Assembly (NCBI GenBank): GCA_026003235.1
Contig: BPGW01000006.1
Coordinates: forward strand, 102,208 to 166,207
Source of the DNA: Bacteroidia bacterium
Lineage (GTDB): Bacteria > Bacteroidota > Bacteroidia > SpSt-205
Direction: 5' to 3'
DNA length: 64,000 nt
Part shown: one piece after another, positions 17,582-25,825 of the stretch
How the letters are laid out: every line of letters starts with the position of its first letter
Numbering within the stretch: the stretch's first letter is position 1
Notes under the pieces: model-generated
What the model was told of the DNA's origin: nothing
The model's database searches: none
The model's input: the letters and a program-made list of their open reading frames with translations, nothing else
Program-made: the position numbers and the translations under genes

Positions 17582-18145
17582 ATGAGCATGACTTATAGCT
17601 ACTACAAGAACATGCAGCTGAATAACATCATTTTCGTCTACCAAGGCGAAGTGACAGCTGACTTGGTCTCCTCCATCTTGCAAATGATAGAAAACAAGCT
17701 GGAGGGCGAGGGGGAAGACCGAAAGGTCAAAAAGCGGGTCTTCAATGTGATGGTGGAGTGCTTGCAAAATGTCTATCACCATTTAGATGCTCTGCCGCCT
17801 ACCGACCCCAACAATCCGGTAAAAGATAAAACGGCGCTTTTGATGATTGGAAGGGAAGAGAAGGACTACTACATCATTACGGGCAACCATATTTTGAACG
17901 ACCGCATTCCCGAGCTCAAGGCGCGTTTGGATCGCATCAACCGGGCCACCAAAGAGGAGCTCAAGCAATTGTACCAGGAAGTGCTCACCGGTTCAGGTTT
18001 CTCGGAAAAAGGTACAGCGGGATTAGGCATCATTGATATTGCCCGCAAATCCGGGCAAAAGCTGGGTTATGACTTCCATCCCGTCAATGACAGGTACTCC
18101 TTTTTCAGCCTGGAAGCGCGAGTGTCCCGCATCCCCGAGAAGTAG
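17582..18145 (+). CDS. siaB: SiaB family protein kinase (copy 2, intact)
   Basis: A 187-residue GHKL-fold kinase of the SiaB/DUF6272 family, expected to phosphorylate SiaC. The N box is at residues 59-67 (ECLQNVYHH), a glycine-asparagine loop at 99-102 (ITGN) and the G box at 144-150 (GTAGLGI), followed by IDIARKS. All parts missing in copy 1 are present. It sits between the two siaC genes in one operon-like run. Confidence 0.88.
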   Translation: MSMTYSYYKNMQLNNIIFVYQGEVTADLVSSILQMIENKLEGEGEDRKVKKRVFNVMVECLQNVYHHLDALPPTDPNNPVKDKTALLMIGREEKDYYIITGNHILNDRIPELKARLDRINRATKEELKQLYQEVLTGSGFSEKGTAGLGIIDIARKSGQKLGYDFHPVNDRYSFFSLEARVSRIPEK

Positions 18146-18146
18146 G

Positions 18147-18154
18147 TAAATTTG
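18147..18154 (+). promoter_or_regulatory. TAnnTTTG promoter box before siaC copy 2
   Basis: TAAATTTG ends eight bases before the ATG at 18163 and overlaps the sequence just after the siaB copy 2 stop. It may give siaC copy 2 extra transcription. Confidence 0.6.
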
Positions 18155-18162
18155 CCCCGCCC

Positions 18163-18537
18163 ATGCGAAACTTAGTGATCGAGCCTACCTCCAAAACCCC
18201 CAAGGTCATCTTGAACGCCGACTTGGGTATTTTTGAGATTACGGGACGCAGTATCCCGGAGGATGCTATTGGTTTTTACCGAAAGGTACTGGACTGGATA
18301 GAAGAGTATAGCAAATCTCCTTTGCCTGAAACGACTTTCAAGTTTCACTTGGAGTACTTCAATACCAGCTCATCCAAATGTCTCCTTGATATTTTCCGCA
18401 AGCTGGAGCGCATGCATAAAGCCGGGCACAAGGTCACCATTCGGTGGCACTATGACGCCGACGACGAAGACATGGCCGAAACCGGTCAAGACTACCAGGC
18501 CCTTCTCGATGTGCCCTTTGAACTGGTTCCGGTATGA
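18163..18537 (+). CDS. siaC: SiaC family phosphoprotein (DUF1987), copy 2
   Basis: A 124-residue paralogue of the SiaC at 17193. The phospho-acceptor motif LEYFNTSSSK is intact, again with threonine at residue 68. GIFEITGRSIPED and WHYDADDEDMAETGQDYQAL align without gaps to copy 1. It overlaps the following coiled-coil gene by four bases (ATGA), which ties the membrane protein to SiaC output. Confidence 0.9.
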   Translation: MRNLVIEPTSKTPKVILNADLGIFEITGRSIPEDAIGFYRKVLDWIEEYSKSPLPETTFKFHLEYFNTSSSKCLLDIFRKLERMHKAGHKVTIRWHYDADDEDMAETGQDYQALLDVPFELVPV

Positions 18538-18989
18538 AAGATCAATACTTCCCTGAAGAGACCGCCTTCTTGGAAGCGGCCCGGAATCGCGCCGAGCAAG
18601 GGGGGCTTTCCGTCCAAGCCTGGCGGGAGGCTTATCAGCAGCTTGTGGAAAATTATGAGAACCTTCTAAAAGTTGTTCAGGTTCTGACCCATCAAGCTAC
18701 GCAGCTGGAAGCTAAACTTGAAAAAGCGCGGGCCCAGCTTGAGCTTCAGCGAAAAGCGCTTGCATCGGAAGTGGAAGGTTTAGAGAAGCAGATACAAGTG
18801 AAGCAAAAGGAAGTTCATAAAAAGGCCGAGGAGCGCAATGTTTTATACGATAGAATGGAGCGTACCCGCATGATGCTCATTGTGCTTTTTGCGGCTCTCC
18901 TCGTTATTGTGGGCTTCATGGCTTATTACCTCTTTGTTGACACCGACAAGATGATAAGTCTAGTCAAAAAACTCCGGGGGCTGGAATGA
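18534..18989 (+). CDS. Coiled-coil protein with C-terminal membrane anchor (A)
   Basis: A 151-residue protein I cannot name. Residues 1-25 are acidic (FPEETAFLEAA), 30-110 form a long coiled coil containing YQQLVENYENLLKVVQVLTH, and 112-134 are a membrane helix (MMLIVLFAALLVIVGFMAYY), leaving about 17 residues on the far side. With no signal peptide, the coiled coil should face the cytoplasm. It is paralogous to the protein at 19026. The four-base overlap with siaC copy 2 suggests it works with SiaC. Confidence 0.7.
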   Translation: MKDQYFPEETAFLEAARNRAEQGGLSVQAWREAYQQLVENYENLLKVVQVLTHQATQLEAKLEKARAQLELQRKALASEVEGLEKQIQVKQKEVHKKAEERNVLYDRMERTRMMLIVLFAALLVIVGFMAYYLFVDTDKMISLVKKLRGLE

Positions 18990-19011
18990 GAAGCCTTTCA
19001 AAGGGAGTGCC

Positions 19012-19019
19012 TACCTTTG
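19012..19019 (+). promoter_or_regulatory. TAnnTTTG promoter box
   Basis: TACCTTTG ends six bases before the ATG at 19026. Confidence 0.72.
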
Positions 19020-19025
19020 CAGGGT

Positions 19026-19493
19026 ATGAGCAGCAGTAGCCGTCGCGACCTCTTTGCCGAGGAGACCCAGCTTTTACAAGAAGCGCGCCTGACCTTGGCT
19101 CGCGTCGATCTGAGCGAAGCCGACTGGCAAGCCGAATACAAAAAAATGGTGGAAGAGTACGAAAAACTCCTTGGCGAAGCCCGTACGCTGACTCGCATCG
19201 CAGACCGCAATCAACGCCGCTTGGACGAAATGAATGCAGAGCTGGAGCGGCAAACCCAACTACTCAAACAAAAAGAAGAAGAAGCCAAAAAAGCCCAAAA
19301 GGCCATCGTACAGAATTATGAGCGCATTATACAGGATCAAACGATCATGGACAAAAGGGTAGGTCGCATTCAGATTGCGCTGGTGGTGATGATAGCTATC
19401 TTGACGGTGATGATTTTGTTTATGCTCTACTACTTTATCTTCGAGCCTCAGCGCGCTGTTGAGCTGATGGAAATGATAAAGAAAAAGCAGTAA
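19026..19493 (+). CDS. Coiled-coil protein with C-terminal membrane anchor (B)
   Basis: A 155-residue paralogue of protein A. It opens with LFAEETQLLQEARLTL, then has YKKMVEEYEKLLGEARTLTR followed by IADRNQRRLDEMNAELERQ. From memory, this pattern is like the signalling helix found ahead of GGDEF and adenylate cyclase domains, including SiaD-type cyclases; here no enzyme domain follows. A membrane helix lies at about 115-138 and a short charged tail ends the protein. It has its own promoter box. A structural or scaffold role downstream of SiaC is an inference. Confidence 0.7.
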   Translation: MSSSSRRDLFAEETQLLQEARLTLARVDLSEADWQAEYKKMVEEYEKLLGEARTLTRIADRNQRRLDEMNAELERQTQLLKQKEEEAKKAQKAIVQNYERIIQDQTIMDKRVGRIQIALVVMIAILTVMILFMLYYFIFEPQRAVELMEMIKKKQ

Positions 19494-19495
19494 AG

Positions 19496-20086
19496 ATGCT
19501 TTTCCTTTTCTTCTTGTTTTTTATCTCCTCTGACTCTTTGGTGCTGGAGTACCGGTGGGAAGGGCCCTTTTATGAGGAGCGTGCGCTGTGTTTTTCTGTA
19601 GAGGTTAGAAGGGTGGACCGGCCTGTGTATCTGCTTCTTTTGGAGCAGCGGCCAGGGGAAGGTTGGCGCGAAACCAGTCGTCAGTTGATTGACCGATGGG
19701 CGCTTCCGCAGAAAAAGCAGCTTTGTTTAGCTGAGGCCCCGGCCGGTACCCGGGTGCGCCTCGTGGTGCGGGGACTTTCCGCCCAGGCTCCCCAGGCTGT
19801 CCTCTATGAGGGCTACCCATGGGGAGAGCCGCCCGAACTGCCCAGCGTGGATATCCTCCAAGCTCGTCCAGCTCCTCTCCTCACCCTCTACTTCCCTACA
19901 GCGGGTCGTTACCTCTTACGCTGTTACAATCGCTTTGGTGAAGAAATCTTCACCCTGCCCTTTCATCCAACTCATCAGGAAAAAGTTCAATACGCCCTCC
20001 CCAAACTTTTCAAAGGCGTGTACCTTCTCCAACTATACGATCTGTCTTCATCTAAGCTTCTGGTTGAGAAGAGTGTAAAATTGTAG
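19496..20086 (+). CDS. Exported protein with Por-tail-like C-terminus
   Basis: A 196-residue protein with a hydrophobic N-terminal signal ([14 protein letters not shown]) and two beta-rich halves. The last 60 residues ([14 protein letters not shown], then [20 protein letters not shown] and a terminal KSVKL) follow the pattern of type IX secretion C-terminal sorting domains: a GxY strand, a Kgvy strand and a closing KxVK strand. Function of the N-terminal part is unknown. It starts two bases after coiled-coil protein B. Confidence 0.6.
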   Translation: MLFLFFLFFISSDSLVLEYRWEGPFYEERALCFSVEVRRVDRPVYLLLLEQRPGEGWRETSRQLIDRWALPQKKQLCLAEAPAGTRVRLVVRGLSAQAPQAVLYEGYPWGEPPELPSVDILQARPAPLLTLYFPTAGRYLLRCYNRFGEEIFTLPFHPTHQEKVQYALPKLFKGVYLLQLYDLSSSKLLVEKSVKL

Positions 20087-20090
20087 CGGT

Positions 20091-20942
20091 ATGAAGCCTA
20101 AAGTCGCTGTCTTGGGGGCAGGCACCATGGGTACAGGGATAGCCCATGTTTTTGCGCAGTTTGGCTATCCGGTCGCTTGGGTGGAAACCAACCTCTCACA
20201 ATGGGAAAAAGCCCGAAATACGGTTTCCCAAAATGCTGACCGTCAGATCAAGAAAGGCATCCTGACCCCTCAAGAAAAGGAAGAACTCCTTGCGCGGTTG
20301 GCTTTTTATGCCGAGATTCCTCCGGCTGTCCAGGATGTAGCCCTGGTGGTGGAAGCGGTACCTGAAGATTTCGCCCTCAAGGTCCAGGTCTGGCGAGAAG
20401 TGAGCCGCCACGCACCAGCTCAGGCTATCCTGGCTACGAACACTTCTTCTATCTCTATCACGGCTTTGGCGGCCGAGGTAGAGCGACCTGAGCGGTTTAT
20501 TGGGATGCACTTCATGAACCCCGTGCCTGTGATGCGTCTCGTGGAGGTGATCCAAGGGCTTCAGACCAGTCAGGAAACCCTCCAGCAGACGCTGGCCTGG
20601 GCTCGTGACCTGGGCAAAGAGCCCGTGGTCGTCCAAGATTACCCCGGTTTTGTGTCTAACCGGATTCTCATGCCCATGATCAACGAAGCCATTTATGCGC
20701 TCTATCAAGGGGTGGCCACTCGGGAAGCTATAGATACCGTCATGAAGCTGGGCATGAACCATCCTATGGGTCCGCTTGAACTGGCGGATTTCATCGGGCT
20801 GGATGTATGCCTGGCGATCCTGCGGGTTCTGCACGAAGGCTTCGGAGATCCGCGCTATGCCCCTTGTCCGCTTCTGGTGAAGATGGTGAAAGCTGGCTAT
20901 CTGGGACGCAAAACGGGAAAAGGCTTCTACGAGTACACCTGA
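20091..20942 (+). CDS. hbd: 3-hydroxybutyryl-CoA dehydrogenase
   Basis: A 283-residue NAD(P)-dependent 3-hydroxyacyl-CoA dehydrogenase. The Rossmann start is [20 protein letters not shown]; the catalytic region is [20 protein letters not shown], followed by [20 protein letters not shown]. The C-terminal domain [19 protein letters not shown] is intact. It acts in short-chain acyl-CoA oxidation or butyrate-type metabolism. The stop overlaps the start of the next hydrolase (TGATG). A box-like TAAAATTG seven bases before the start has one mismatch to the consensus. Confidence 0.93.
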   Translation: MKPKVAVLGAGTMGTGIAHVFAQFGYPVAWVETNLSQWEKARNTVSQNADRQIKKGILTPQEKEELLARLAFYAEIPPAVQDVALVVEAVPEDFALKVQVWREVSRHAPAQAILATNTSSISITALAAEVERPERFIGMHFMNPVPVMRLVEVIQGLQTSQETLQQTLAWARDLGKEPVVVQDYPGFVSNRILMPMINEAIYALYQGVATREAIDTVMKLGMNHPMGPLELADFIGLDVCLAILRVLHEGFGDPRYAPCPLLVKMVKAGYLGRKTGKGFYEYT

Positions 20943-21583
20943 TGCGCTTGCGCGTGCTGGAAGTCAACCCTTACCAGGAAAACACCTACCTGCTTGTGGC
21001 CCAGACGGGCCAGGCTTGGGTCATCGATCCAGGACTATACTCGGCTCAGGAACGGGCCGCTTTCGCCGCCCTCCTGGAGGAAGAAAAAGCCCACCTGGAG
21101 GCGATTTATTTGACCCATGCTCACCTTGACCATATTCTGGGTGTGGCCTGGGTGGCCAGCACGTATGGGGTGCCGTTGTTTTTCCACATGGCTGAGGCTG
21201 TAGTGTATGAACATGCCGAGGAGTGGGCTACCCTGATGGGGCTTTCCTACACGCCGGGCCCTCCCCCTGCCGCCTATCTGGAAGCGGGGGTTTCCCTGGA
21301 GTGGGGCGGCCAGGAAGTGCAAGTGCTTTTTGTTCCGGGCCACTCTCCAGGCCATGTGGCTTTCTACTTGCCGGCGCAGCGGTGGCTCCTCTCGGGGGAT
21401 GTGCTCTTTCGGGGAAGCATCGGCAATTATCAGCTGCCGCTGGCCGATTATACCCTTCTCATGCACAGTTTGCGCGAAAAAGTGCTAAAGCTTCCTCCAG
21501 AGACGATCGTATGGCCAGGGCATGGCCCTGCTACGACCATCGGCCACGAACGGCAAACAAACCCCTTCCTGCAAGCTGTATGA
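20942..21583 (+). CDS. Glyoxalase II-like metallo-beta-lactamase fold hydrolase
   Basis: A 213-residue MBL hydrolase of the YcbL/glyoxalase II-like group. Metal ligands lie in LTHAHLDHILGV, FVPGHSPGHVAFY, LSGDVLFRGSIG and WPGHGPATTIGHE, the last being typical of the group. The likely activity is thioester hydrolysis (for example S-lactoylglutathione-like substrates), but Bacteroidota lack classical glutathione in many lineages, so the substrate is open. The ATG at 20942 overlaps the preceding stop. Confidence 0.85.
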   Translation: MRLRVLEVNPYQENTYLLVAQTGQAWVIDPGLYSAQERAAFAALLEEEKAHLEAIYLTHAHLDHILGVAWVASTYGVPLFFHMAEAVVYEHAEEWATLMGLSYTPGPPPAAYLEAGVSLEWGGQEVQVLFVPGHSPGHVAFYLPAQRWLLSGDVLFRGSIGNYQLPLADYTLLMHSLREKVLKLPPETIVWPGHGPATTIGHERQTNPFLQAV

Positions 21584-22152
21584 ACTACACTATCCAGCCC
21601 CACGGCGAAGCGGTGGTCTTTCGCCTGCAGGAGCCTCGTTTGAATGCCTCCCATGCGCCCGAACTCAAAGCCGCTCTCACTGTGCTGGCGCATGAGCACC
21701 AGGGCCCTGTGGTTGTAGATTTGTCTGCTGTCCAAAGCCTGGACAGTGCGGTTCTAAGCGCTTTGCTACTTTTGCGGCGCCTCCTGGAGGGACAGGGCCG
21801 GCCTCTCGCCCTCGTGGCCCCAACCCCCGGAGTGCAGTCCGTTTTTTCTCTCTCTCGCCTAAATGAAATTTTTACGCTTATGCAGTCGATAGATGAAGCC
21901 CTCTTGTACCTGCAAAATCAAGCCTCTCTCCTCATGAAGAAGAAAGCCGAAGAAGAGGAAGAAGAGTTTGACGAAGAAGAGGATTGGGACGAAGAAGAGC
22001 TGGAGGATTGGGAAGAGGAGGAAGAGGACTGGGAGGAGGATTGGGACGAGGAAGACTGGGATGAAGAGGAGTGGGACGAAGAGGACTGGGAAGAAGAGGA
22101 AGAGGACTGGGAAGGAGAGGAGGAGGACGAAGACGAAGAGGAGGAAGAGTAA
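21580..22152 (+). CDS. STAS-domain protein with acidic Glu/Asp/Trp repeat tail
   Basis: A 190-residue protein. Residues 1-110 form a STAS domain like anti-sigma-factor antagonists, with VVVDLSAVQSLDSAVLSALL containing the usual DxSxxxxxDSxxL site whose serine is phosphorylated in SpoIIAA relatives. From residue 119 the chain is almost only Glu and Asp punctuated by Trp (units such as EEDWDEE), without a single basic residue after the KKK at its start. The ATG overlaps the upstream stop (ATGA). STAS next to rnz is a familiar Bacteroidota pair; the tail is unusual. The tail is intact in frame and not a frameshift product. Confidence 0.85.
   Translation: MNYTIQPHGEAVVFRLQEPRLNASHAPELKAALTVLAHEHQGPVVVDLSAVQSLDSAVLSALLLLRRLLEGQGRPLALVAPTPGVQSVFSLSRLNEIFTLMQSIDEALLYLQNQASLLMKKKAEEEEEEFDEEEDWDEEELEDWEEEEEDWEEDWDEEDWDEEEWDEEDWEEEEEDWEGEEEDEDEEEEE
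21934..22149 (+). repeat. Purine-rich repeat encoding an acidic tail
   Basis: This stretch is nearly pure A/G with T only in the Trp, Asp, Met, Phe and Leu codons. It encodes 72 residues with eight tryptophans spaced by 3-7 acidic residues. The strand asymmetry (polypurine) could also affect DNA structure. Confidence 0.85.
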
Positions 22153-22169
22153 GGGCCGCTCCGTCGCCC

Positions 22170-23088
22170 ATGTTTTCTGTGCAGGTGCTGGGCAGTAGCA
22201 GCGCCATGCCGCTCCATGGCCGGCACCATTCCGCTCAGTGGGTCGTATATGAGGGGATGCACTTCCTCGTAGATTGTGGGGAGGCGGCACAGAACCAGGC
22301 CTTGCGGTACGGTTTGAAGCTCCACCGCCTGCAGGCCATCCTGGTGTCTCATCTGCATGCTGACCATGTGGCAGGCTTGGGGGGGTCTTTTGACCACCCT
22401 GCACATGCAAGGCCATCAGAAGCCTCTCTATCTCTGGGGGCCTGTAGGTTTGCGTAGCTTCGTGGAGGGGCAGCTGCAGGGCACCTTGGCTGCGCTTCGG
22501 TATCGCCTGTACATTCGGGAGCTCCTTTTGCCGCCGGAACGGGGAGTGCTTCTCTGGGAGACCCCTCGCTTCCTCATTCAGGCCTTCCCGCTGCGGCATG
22601 GCGTGCCGGCTGTGGGGTATGTGTTTCGGGAAAAGGAGCGCCCCCGCCGGCTCAATCGGGCTCGCCTGGAGGAGCTGGGCCTGCCAGAGGCCCTCCTGCC
22701 TGAGCTGCGCACCCAAGGAGAGGTTCTTTACCAGGGCCAGCTTTACCGATGGGCCGACCTCACGCTGCCTCCGCCGCCCCCGCGGGCTTTTGCCTACTGC
22801 AGCGATACCCTGTACGACCCCGAGCTGCGGCATTTTGTTAGAGGGGTTACCGTGCTCTACCACGAGGCAACTTTTCTTTCAGAGCACGCCGAACGAGCCC
22901 GCCAGACTTTTCATGCGACCGCTCACGAGGCAGCCCTCCTGGCGCGCGAAGCCGGAGTCCAGCGCCTCCTCATCGGACACTTCTCCACCCGCTATCGCAA
23001 TGTAAGCCCCCTCTTAGAGGAGGCCCGAGCTACTTTTCCCGAAACTTACCTCGTTGAGGAAGGCAAAATTTACCCCATCGGTGAATAA
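22170..23088 (+). CDS. rnz: Ribonuclease Z (one frameshift)
   Basis: A tRNA 3'-processing endonuclease of the MBL fold, about 305 residues after correction. The N-terminus VQVLGSSSAMPLHGRHHSAQ and HLHADHVAGLGG carry the zinc site; later motifs are FAYCSDTLYD, LYHEATFLSEH and LLIGHFSTRY. One extra G in the seven-G run at 22379-22385 splits the frame right after the HxHxDH motif. As rnz is usually essential where tRNA genes lack encoded CCA, an error is more likely than a true disruption. The ATG is at 22170. Confidence 0.88.
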
Positions 23089-23883
23089 CAAGGTCCACAG
23101 GCTTTTTGTTTTTCTCGCAGCGTTTTTTCTCACCAATGCCCTCGTAGCTGAATTCATAGGGGTCAAAGTCTTTTCCCTTGAAGGCTCTGGTGGGTCAGGA
23201 ACCGGTAGCTCTCTACCTTTTGGGGGAAGGGCCGCTGACGCTTTCCTTATCGGCCGGGGTTCTGCTCTGGCCTTGGGTTTTTATCACGACCGATCTTTTG
23301 AACGAGTACTTTGGTCTGCGTGCGGTACGATGGCTTTCTTGGCTGGGGGCCGGGGTGATTGCTTACGCGTTTCTGATGGTGTGGCTGGCCTTGCAGCTGC
23401 CGCCGGCTGAGTTCTGGATCTGGCGTGAGATCCAGGGCCAGAAGGTGCACATGCCTGCGGCGTTCCAGGCTATTTTCGGGCAAAGCTTGTGGATCGTGGT
23501 GGGTTCCCTCACCGCCTTTTTGCTGGGGCAATTCGTAGATGTGGTGAGCTTTCACTGGCTGCGGCGTCTGACGAGGGGGAAAATGGCTGGCGGTGCGCGC
23601 AACAGGTTCTACGCTTATCTCCCAGCTCATTGACAGCTTCGTGGTGCTTTATATCGCCTTTTACTGGGGTGCTGGCTGGAGTTTTGCCCAGGTCACGGTG
23701 ATCGCCTTGCTGAATTACGCTTATAAAGCGCTTGCCGCCCTCTTACTTACGCCAGTGTTGTACTTTGTGCATCTTGCTATTGATTGGTACTTAGGGCCTG
23801 AACTGGCTCACCATCTCATAGAGCAGGCGGCGCAGTCCAGTGCAGCGTGGGGACGATTCCGGACTCCGGCCAAGCCTTCCTGA
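23081..23883 (+). CDS. yhhQ: Queuosine precursor transporter, VUT family (two frameshifts)
   Basis: A multi-spanning inner-membrane protein that imports preQ0/preQ1 or related bases. Family motifs are LTNALVAEFIGVKVFSLE, AGVLLWPWVFITTDLLNEYF, VHMPAAFQAIFGQSLWIVVG and ATGSTLISQLIDSFVVLYIA. One extra base near 23176-23186 and one extra A in 23580-23583 break the frame; correction gives about 266 residues. The GTG start at 23081 overlaps the rnz stop. Queuosine uptake and tRNA processing by rnz make a sensible pair. Confidence 0.85.
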
Positions 23884-23887
23884 ACCG

Positions 23888-23895
23888 TACTTTTG
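23888..23895 (+). promoter_or_regulatory. TAnnTTTG promoter box of the DUF1599 gene
   Basis: TACTTTTG ends five bases before the third of three successive GTG codons (23895, 23898, 23901), which picks 23901 as the start. Confidence 0.65.
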
Positions 23896-23900
23896 TGGTG

Positions 23901-24425
23901 GTGCTTCCTCTTGGATACGCTGAGTGGGTTCGCCAGGCTCAGGCGGTCTTCCAAGCTAAACGCAGCCAGTATGGCGAAAGCTGGGCCGAGCTGTCTTTTT
24001 CTTCGCTGGTGGACCTTCTCTACATCAAGGCTCAGCGTATTCGCACGCTTCTCCAGCAGGGGGGGCCTCCAGCCACGGGCGAATCGCCTCTGAACGATTG
24101 GTTGGCGCTGGCTAACTACGCCGCCTTGGCCGCCCTTCGCTTGACTAGCAATCTCACCCCTGAGAACCTTGAGCAAGGCTTGGCTCTTGTGCACCAAGAG
24201 GCTCAAGCCCTCCTGCAGCGCAAAAATACCGACTATGGAGAGGCTTGGAGGCATTTGCGTCCGCTGGCTTTCATTGAGTTTATCCTGATGAAGCTGGCGC
24301 GCATCCGCCAGATGGACGGCGAGCTTTCCTCTAACGCACCCGCTATTCGTGATAACCTCCTGGACATCATCAATTACGCTTTTTTGTATTTAGTTCGGTA
24401 TGGAGACACCTCTGGTACCGCTTAG
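23901..24425 (+). CDS. DUF1599 nucleotide-modification-associated domain protein
   Basis: About 174 residues made of two related halves, each with a xxDYGExW-type motif: KRSQYGESWAEL early and KNTDYGEAWRHLRPLAF late, each followed by a basic helix (KAQRIRTLL, KLARIRQMD) and an NYA motif. The family is common in Bacteroidota and is linked by others to nucleotide-modification systems; its reaction is not known. It overlaps the next gene by 26 bases. Confidence 0.8.
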   Translation: MLPLGYAEWVRQAQAVFQAKRSQYGESWAELSFSSLVDLLYIKAQRIRTLLQQGGPPATGESPLNDWLALANYAALAALRLTSNLTPENLEQGLALVHQEAQALLQRKNTDYGEAWRHLRPLAFIEFILMKLARIRQMDGELSSNAPAIRDNLLDIINYAFLYLVRYGDTSGTA

Positions 24426-25014
24426 GGTATGGGTGAAGGCTGGGGTGGGGGCTGTGCTCCTTCATGTAGGGGGAGCGCTGGCGATAGATGGGGTAGCCTG
24501 GAAAGCCGGTCTAGCCTACGAAGTCCTGGCCGGGCAATTTCTCTTGCTTGCAGGAGGGGTGTGGTTGCTCTTGGTGGCGGCTGTTTTTCTGGTCCGTATG
24601 CGAAGGTGGGGCTATGTAGACCCCCTGCGCATTATTCTCTGGGTGGTGGGGGTTGCGGTGAGCAGCGCCCCGCTCAAAGCGATAGGCGAGCGGATGATGG
24701 AACCTTTCCTTGAGGCCGCTTACGAAGCCTACCCCGAAAAGCATGGTGCCCTGCTACGGGCTTACCTGCTGCGCCAAAATATAGCTCCTGAGAAAGTAGA
24801 AGAGCTTGTTGCGCAAAAAATTCGCCTTTTTGAGGCCTATCGGGCCCGGCAACGCAATCTGGCGGCTGTAGTAGGAGACCGCTTGAAGATTCTCGGCATC
24901 CTGGGGGTGGTGTACGGCCTTATTTTGGGGCTGCTTTTGCGCGGGGGTGGTACCGCTGAACCACCTCGGCCAGATCCGAAGCCAGGTAGTGCAGGTAGTG
25001 CTGCGTCGTCGTGA
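24400..25014 (+). CDS. Small membrane protein of unknown function
   Basis: A 204-residue protein with three N-terminal membrane helices, a charged helical segment (about 105-155, AYRARQRNLAAVVGDRLK) and one last helix (ILGILGVVYGLILGLLL). The topology is reminiscent of DUF4199-type Bacteroidota proteins, but I cannot assign it. The Pro/Gly/Ser-rich tail overlaps the convergent xerD gene by 95 bases. It is downstream of and overlaps the DUF1599 gene. Confidence 0.55.
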   Translation: METPLVPLRVWVKAGVGAVLLHVGGALAIDGVAWKAGLAYEVLAGQFLLLAGGVWLLLVAAVFLVRMRRWGYVDPLRIILWVVGVAVSSAPLKAIGERMMEPFLEAAYEAYPEKHGALLRAYLLRQNIAPEKVEELVAQKIRLFEAYRARQRNLAAVVGDRLKILGILGVVYGLILGLLLRGGGTAEPPRPDPKPGSAGSAASS

Positions 25015-25825
25015 GGGCGCTGTGTCCGAGGAGGTGCTGCAGGTAAGCGATATCCATGCCTGCCAGAAGCAGGTGCGTGGCATAACTGTGCCGCAAAGCA
25101 TGGGGATGTACAGGCCGTTCTAAGCCAGCCAGCTTAGCTGCCTCTTGCACAAGCGTGTAAGCTTGGATACGAGTAAGGGGGCCGCCCTTTTGACTCAATA
25201 GGAGGTACTTCTGGGCTCCCGGCTTGGGCTTGTACTGAGAGGCGCGCAAGGGCAAGTAGGCCTCTACCGCTTCTTGGAGTTTGCAGCCGAAGGGCACAAA
25301 ACGCACTTTCTGGCCTTTACCTCGCACGCGCAGGAAGCCTTCCTCAAGAAGGAGGTCGGACAGTTCCAGATGGCAAGCTTCGCTGACGCGCAAACCGCAG
25401 CTATAGAGCAGTTCCAGCAGGAGGCGATTACGGGCTCCGTGCCGCTTATGGAGGGGGTAGGCTTCAATTAAGCGGGTAGCTTCCTCGGGGGTGAGGTAGA
25501 CGGGCACTTTCCGCCAGAAGCGAGGGCTTTCCCAAAGGGCTGACCAGTCTTCAGGCAGGTAGCCCTGCTCGTGAAGGAAGCGCAAGAAGCTACGCAGAGC
25601 CGAGAGTTTGCGGGCCAAGGTGATGCTTTGCCATTCCGAAGCTTGGCTGAGGGTGGCCAGCCGCTCCTGCAGCGTCCTAAGCGAAATGGGCGCCTCCACG
25701 AAGGGGCTCACGTCGCGCCGGTAAGCCTGCAGGGTAGCTGGAGCTAACCCTTTTTCCATAGAGAGGTACCGGCTCCAGTCGTTCAGAATATCTTTGGGCA
25801 GATGTATCGCGTTCGCATCCTGCAT
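24920..25825 (-). CDS. xerD: Tyrosine recombinase XerD
   Basis: About 301 residues; resolves chromosome dimers at dif with a XerC partner. The N-terminal SAM-like domain contains LSMEKGLAPATLQAYRRDV. The catalytic residues are visible: Arg in YSCGLRVSEA, Lys in VRGKGQKVRF, HxxR in PHALRHSYATHL, His in LLGHSALTTTQHY and the nucleophile Tyr in the following HYLHYLA. It is divergent from aroQ, with which its 5' end overlaps by about 24 bases if the ATG at 25825 is used; this gene pair is a familiar Bacteroidota arrangement. Confidence 0.88.
   Translation of the reverse strand: MQDANAIHLPKDILNDWSRYLSMEKGLAPATLQAYRRDVSPFVEAPISLRTLQERLATLSQASEWQSITLARKLSALRSFLRFLHEQGYLPEDWSALWESPRFWRKVPVYLTPEEATRLIEAYPLHKRHGARNRLLLELLYSCGLRVSEACHLELSDLLLEEGFLRVRGKGQKVRFVPFGCKLQEAVEAYLPLRASQYKPKPGAQKYLLLSQKGGPLTRIQAYTLVQEAAKLAGLERPVHPHALRHSYATHLLLAGMDIAYLQHLLGHSALTTTQHYLHYLASDLAEVVQRYHPRAKAAPK

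Noticed and set aside
21859..22863. Minus-strand open frame of 334 codons opposite the STAS tail and rnz
   Set aside because: It reads the acidic repeat as a Phe/Leu/Pro run and rnz backwards; both plus-strand genes are supported by motifs.
24920..25825. Integrase of a mobile element
   Set aside because: The recombinase is full XerD-like and divergent from aroQ, a housekeeping arrangement in this phylum; no attachment repeats or cargo genes were seen.
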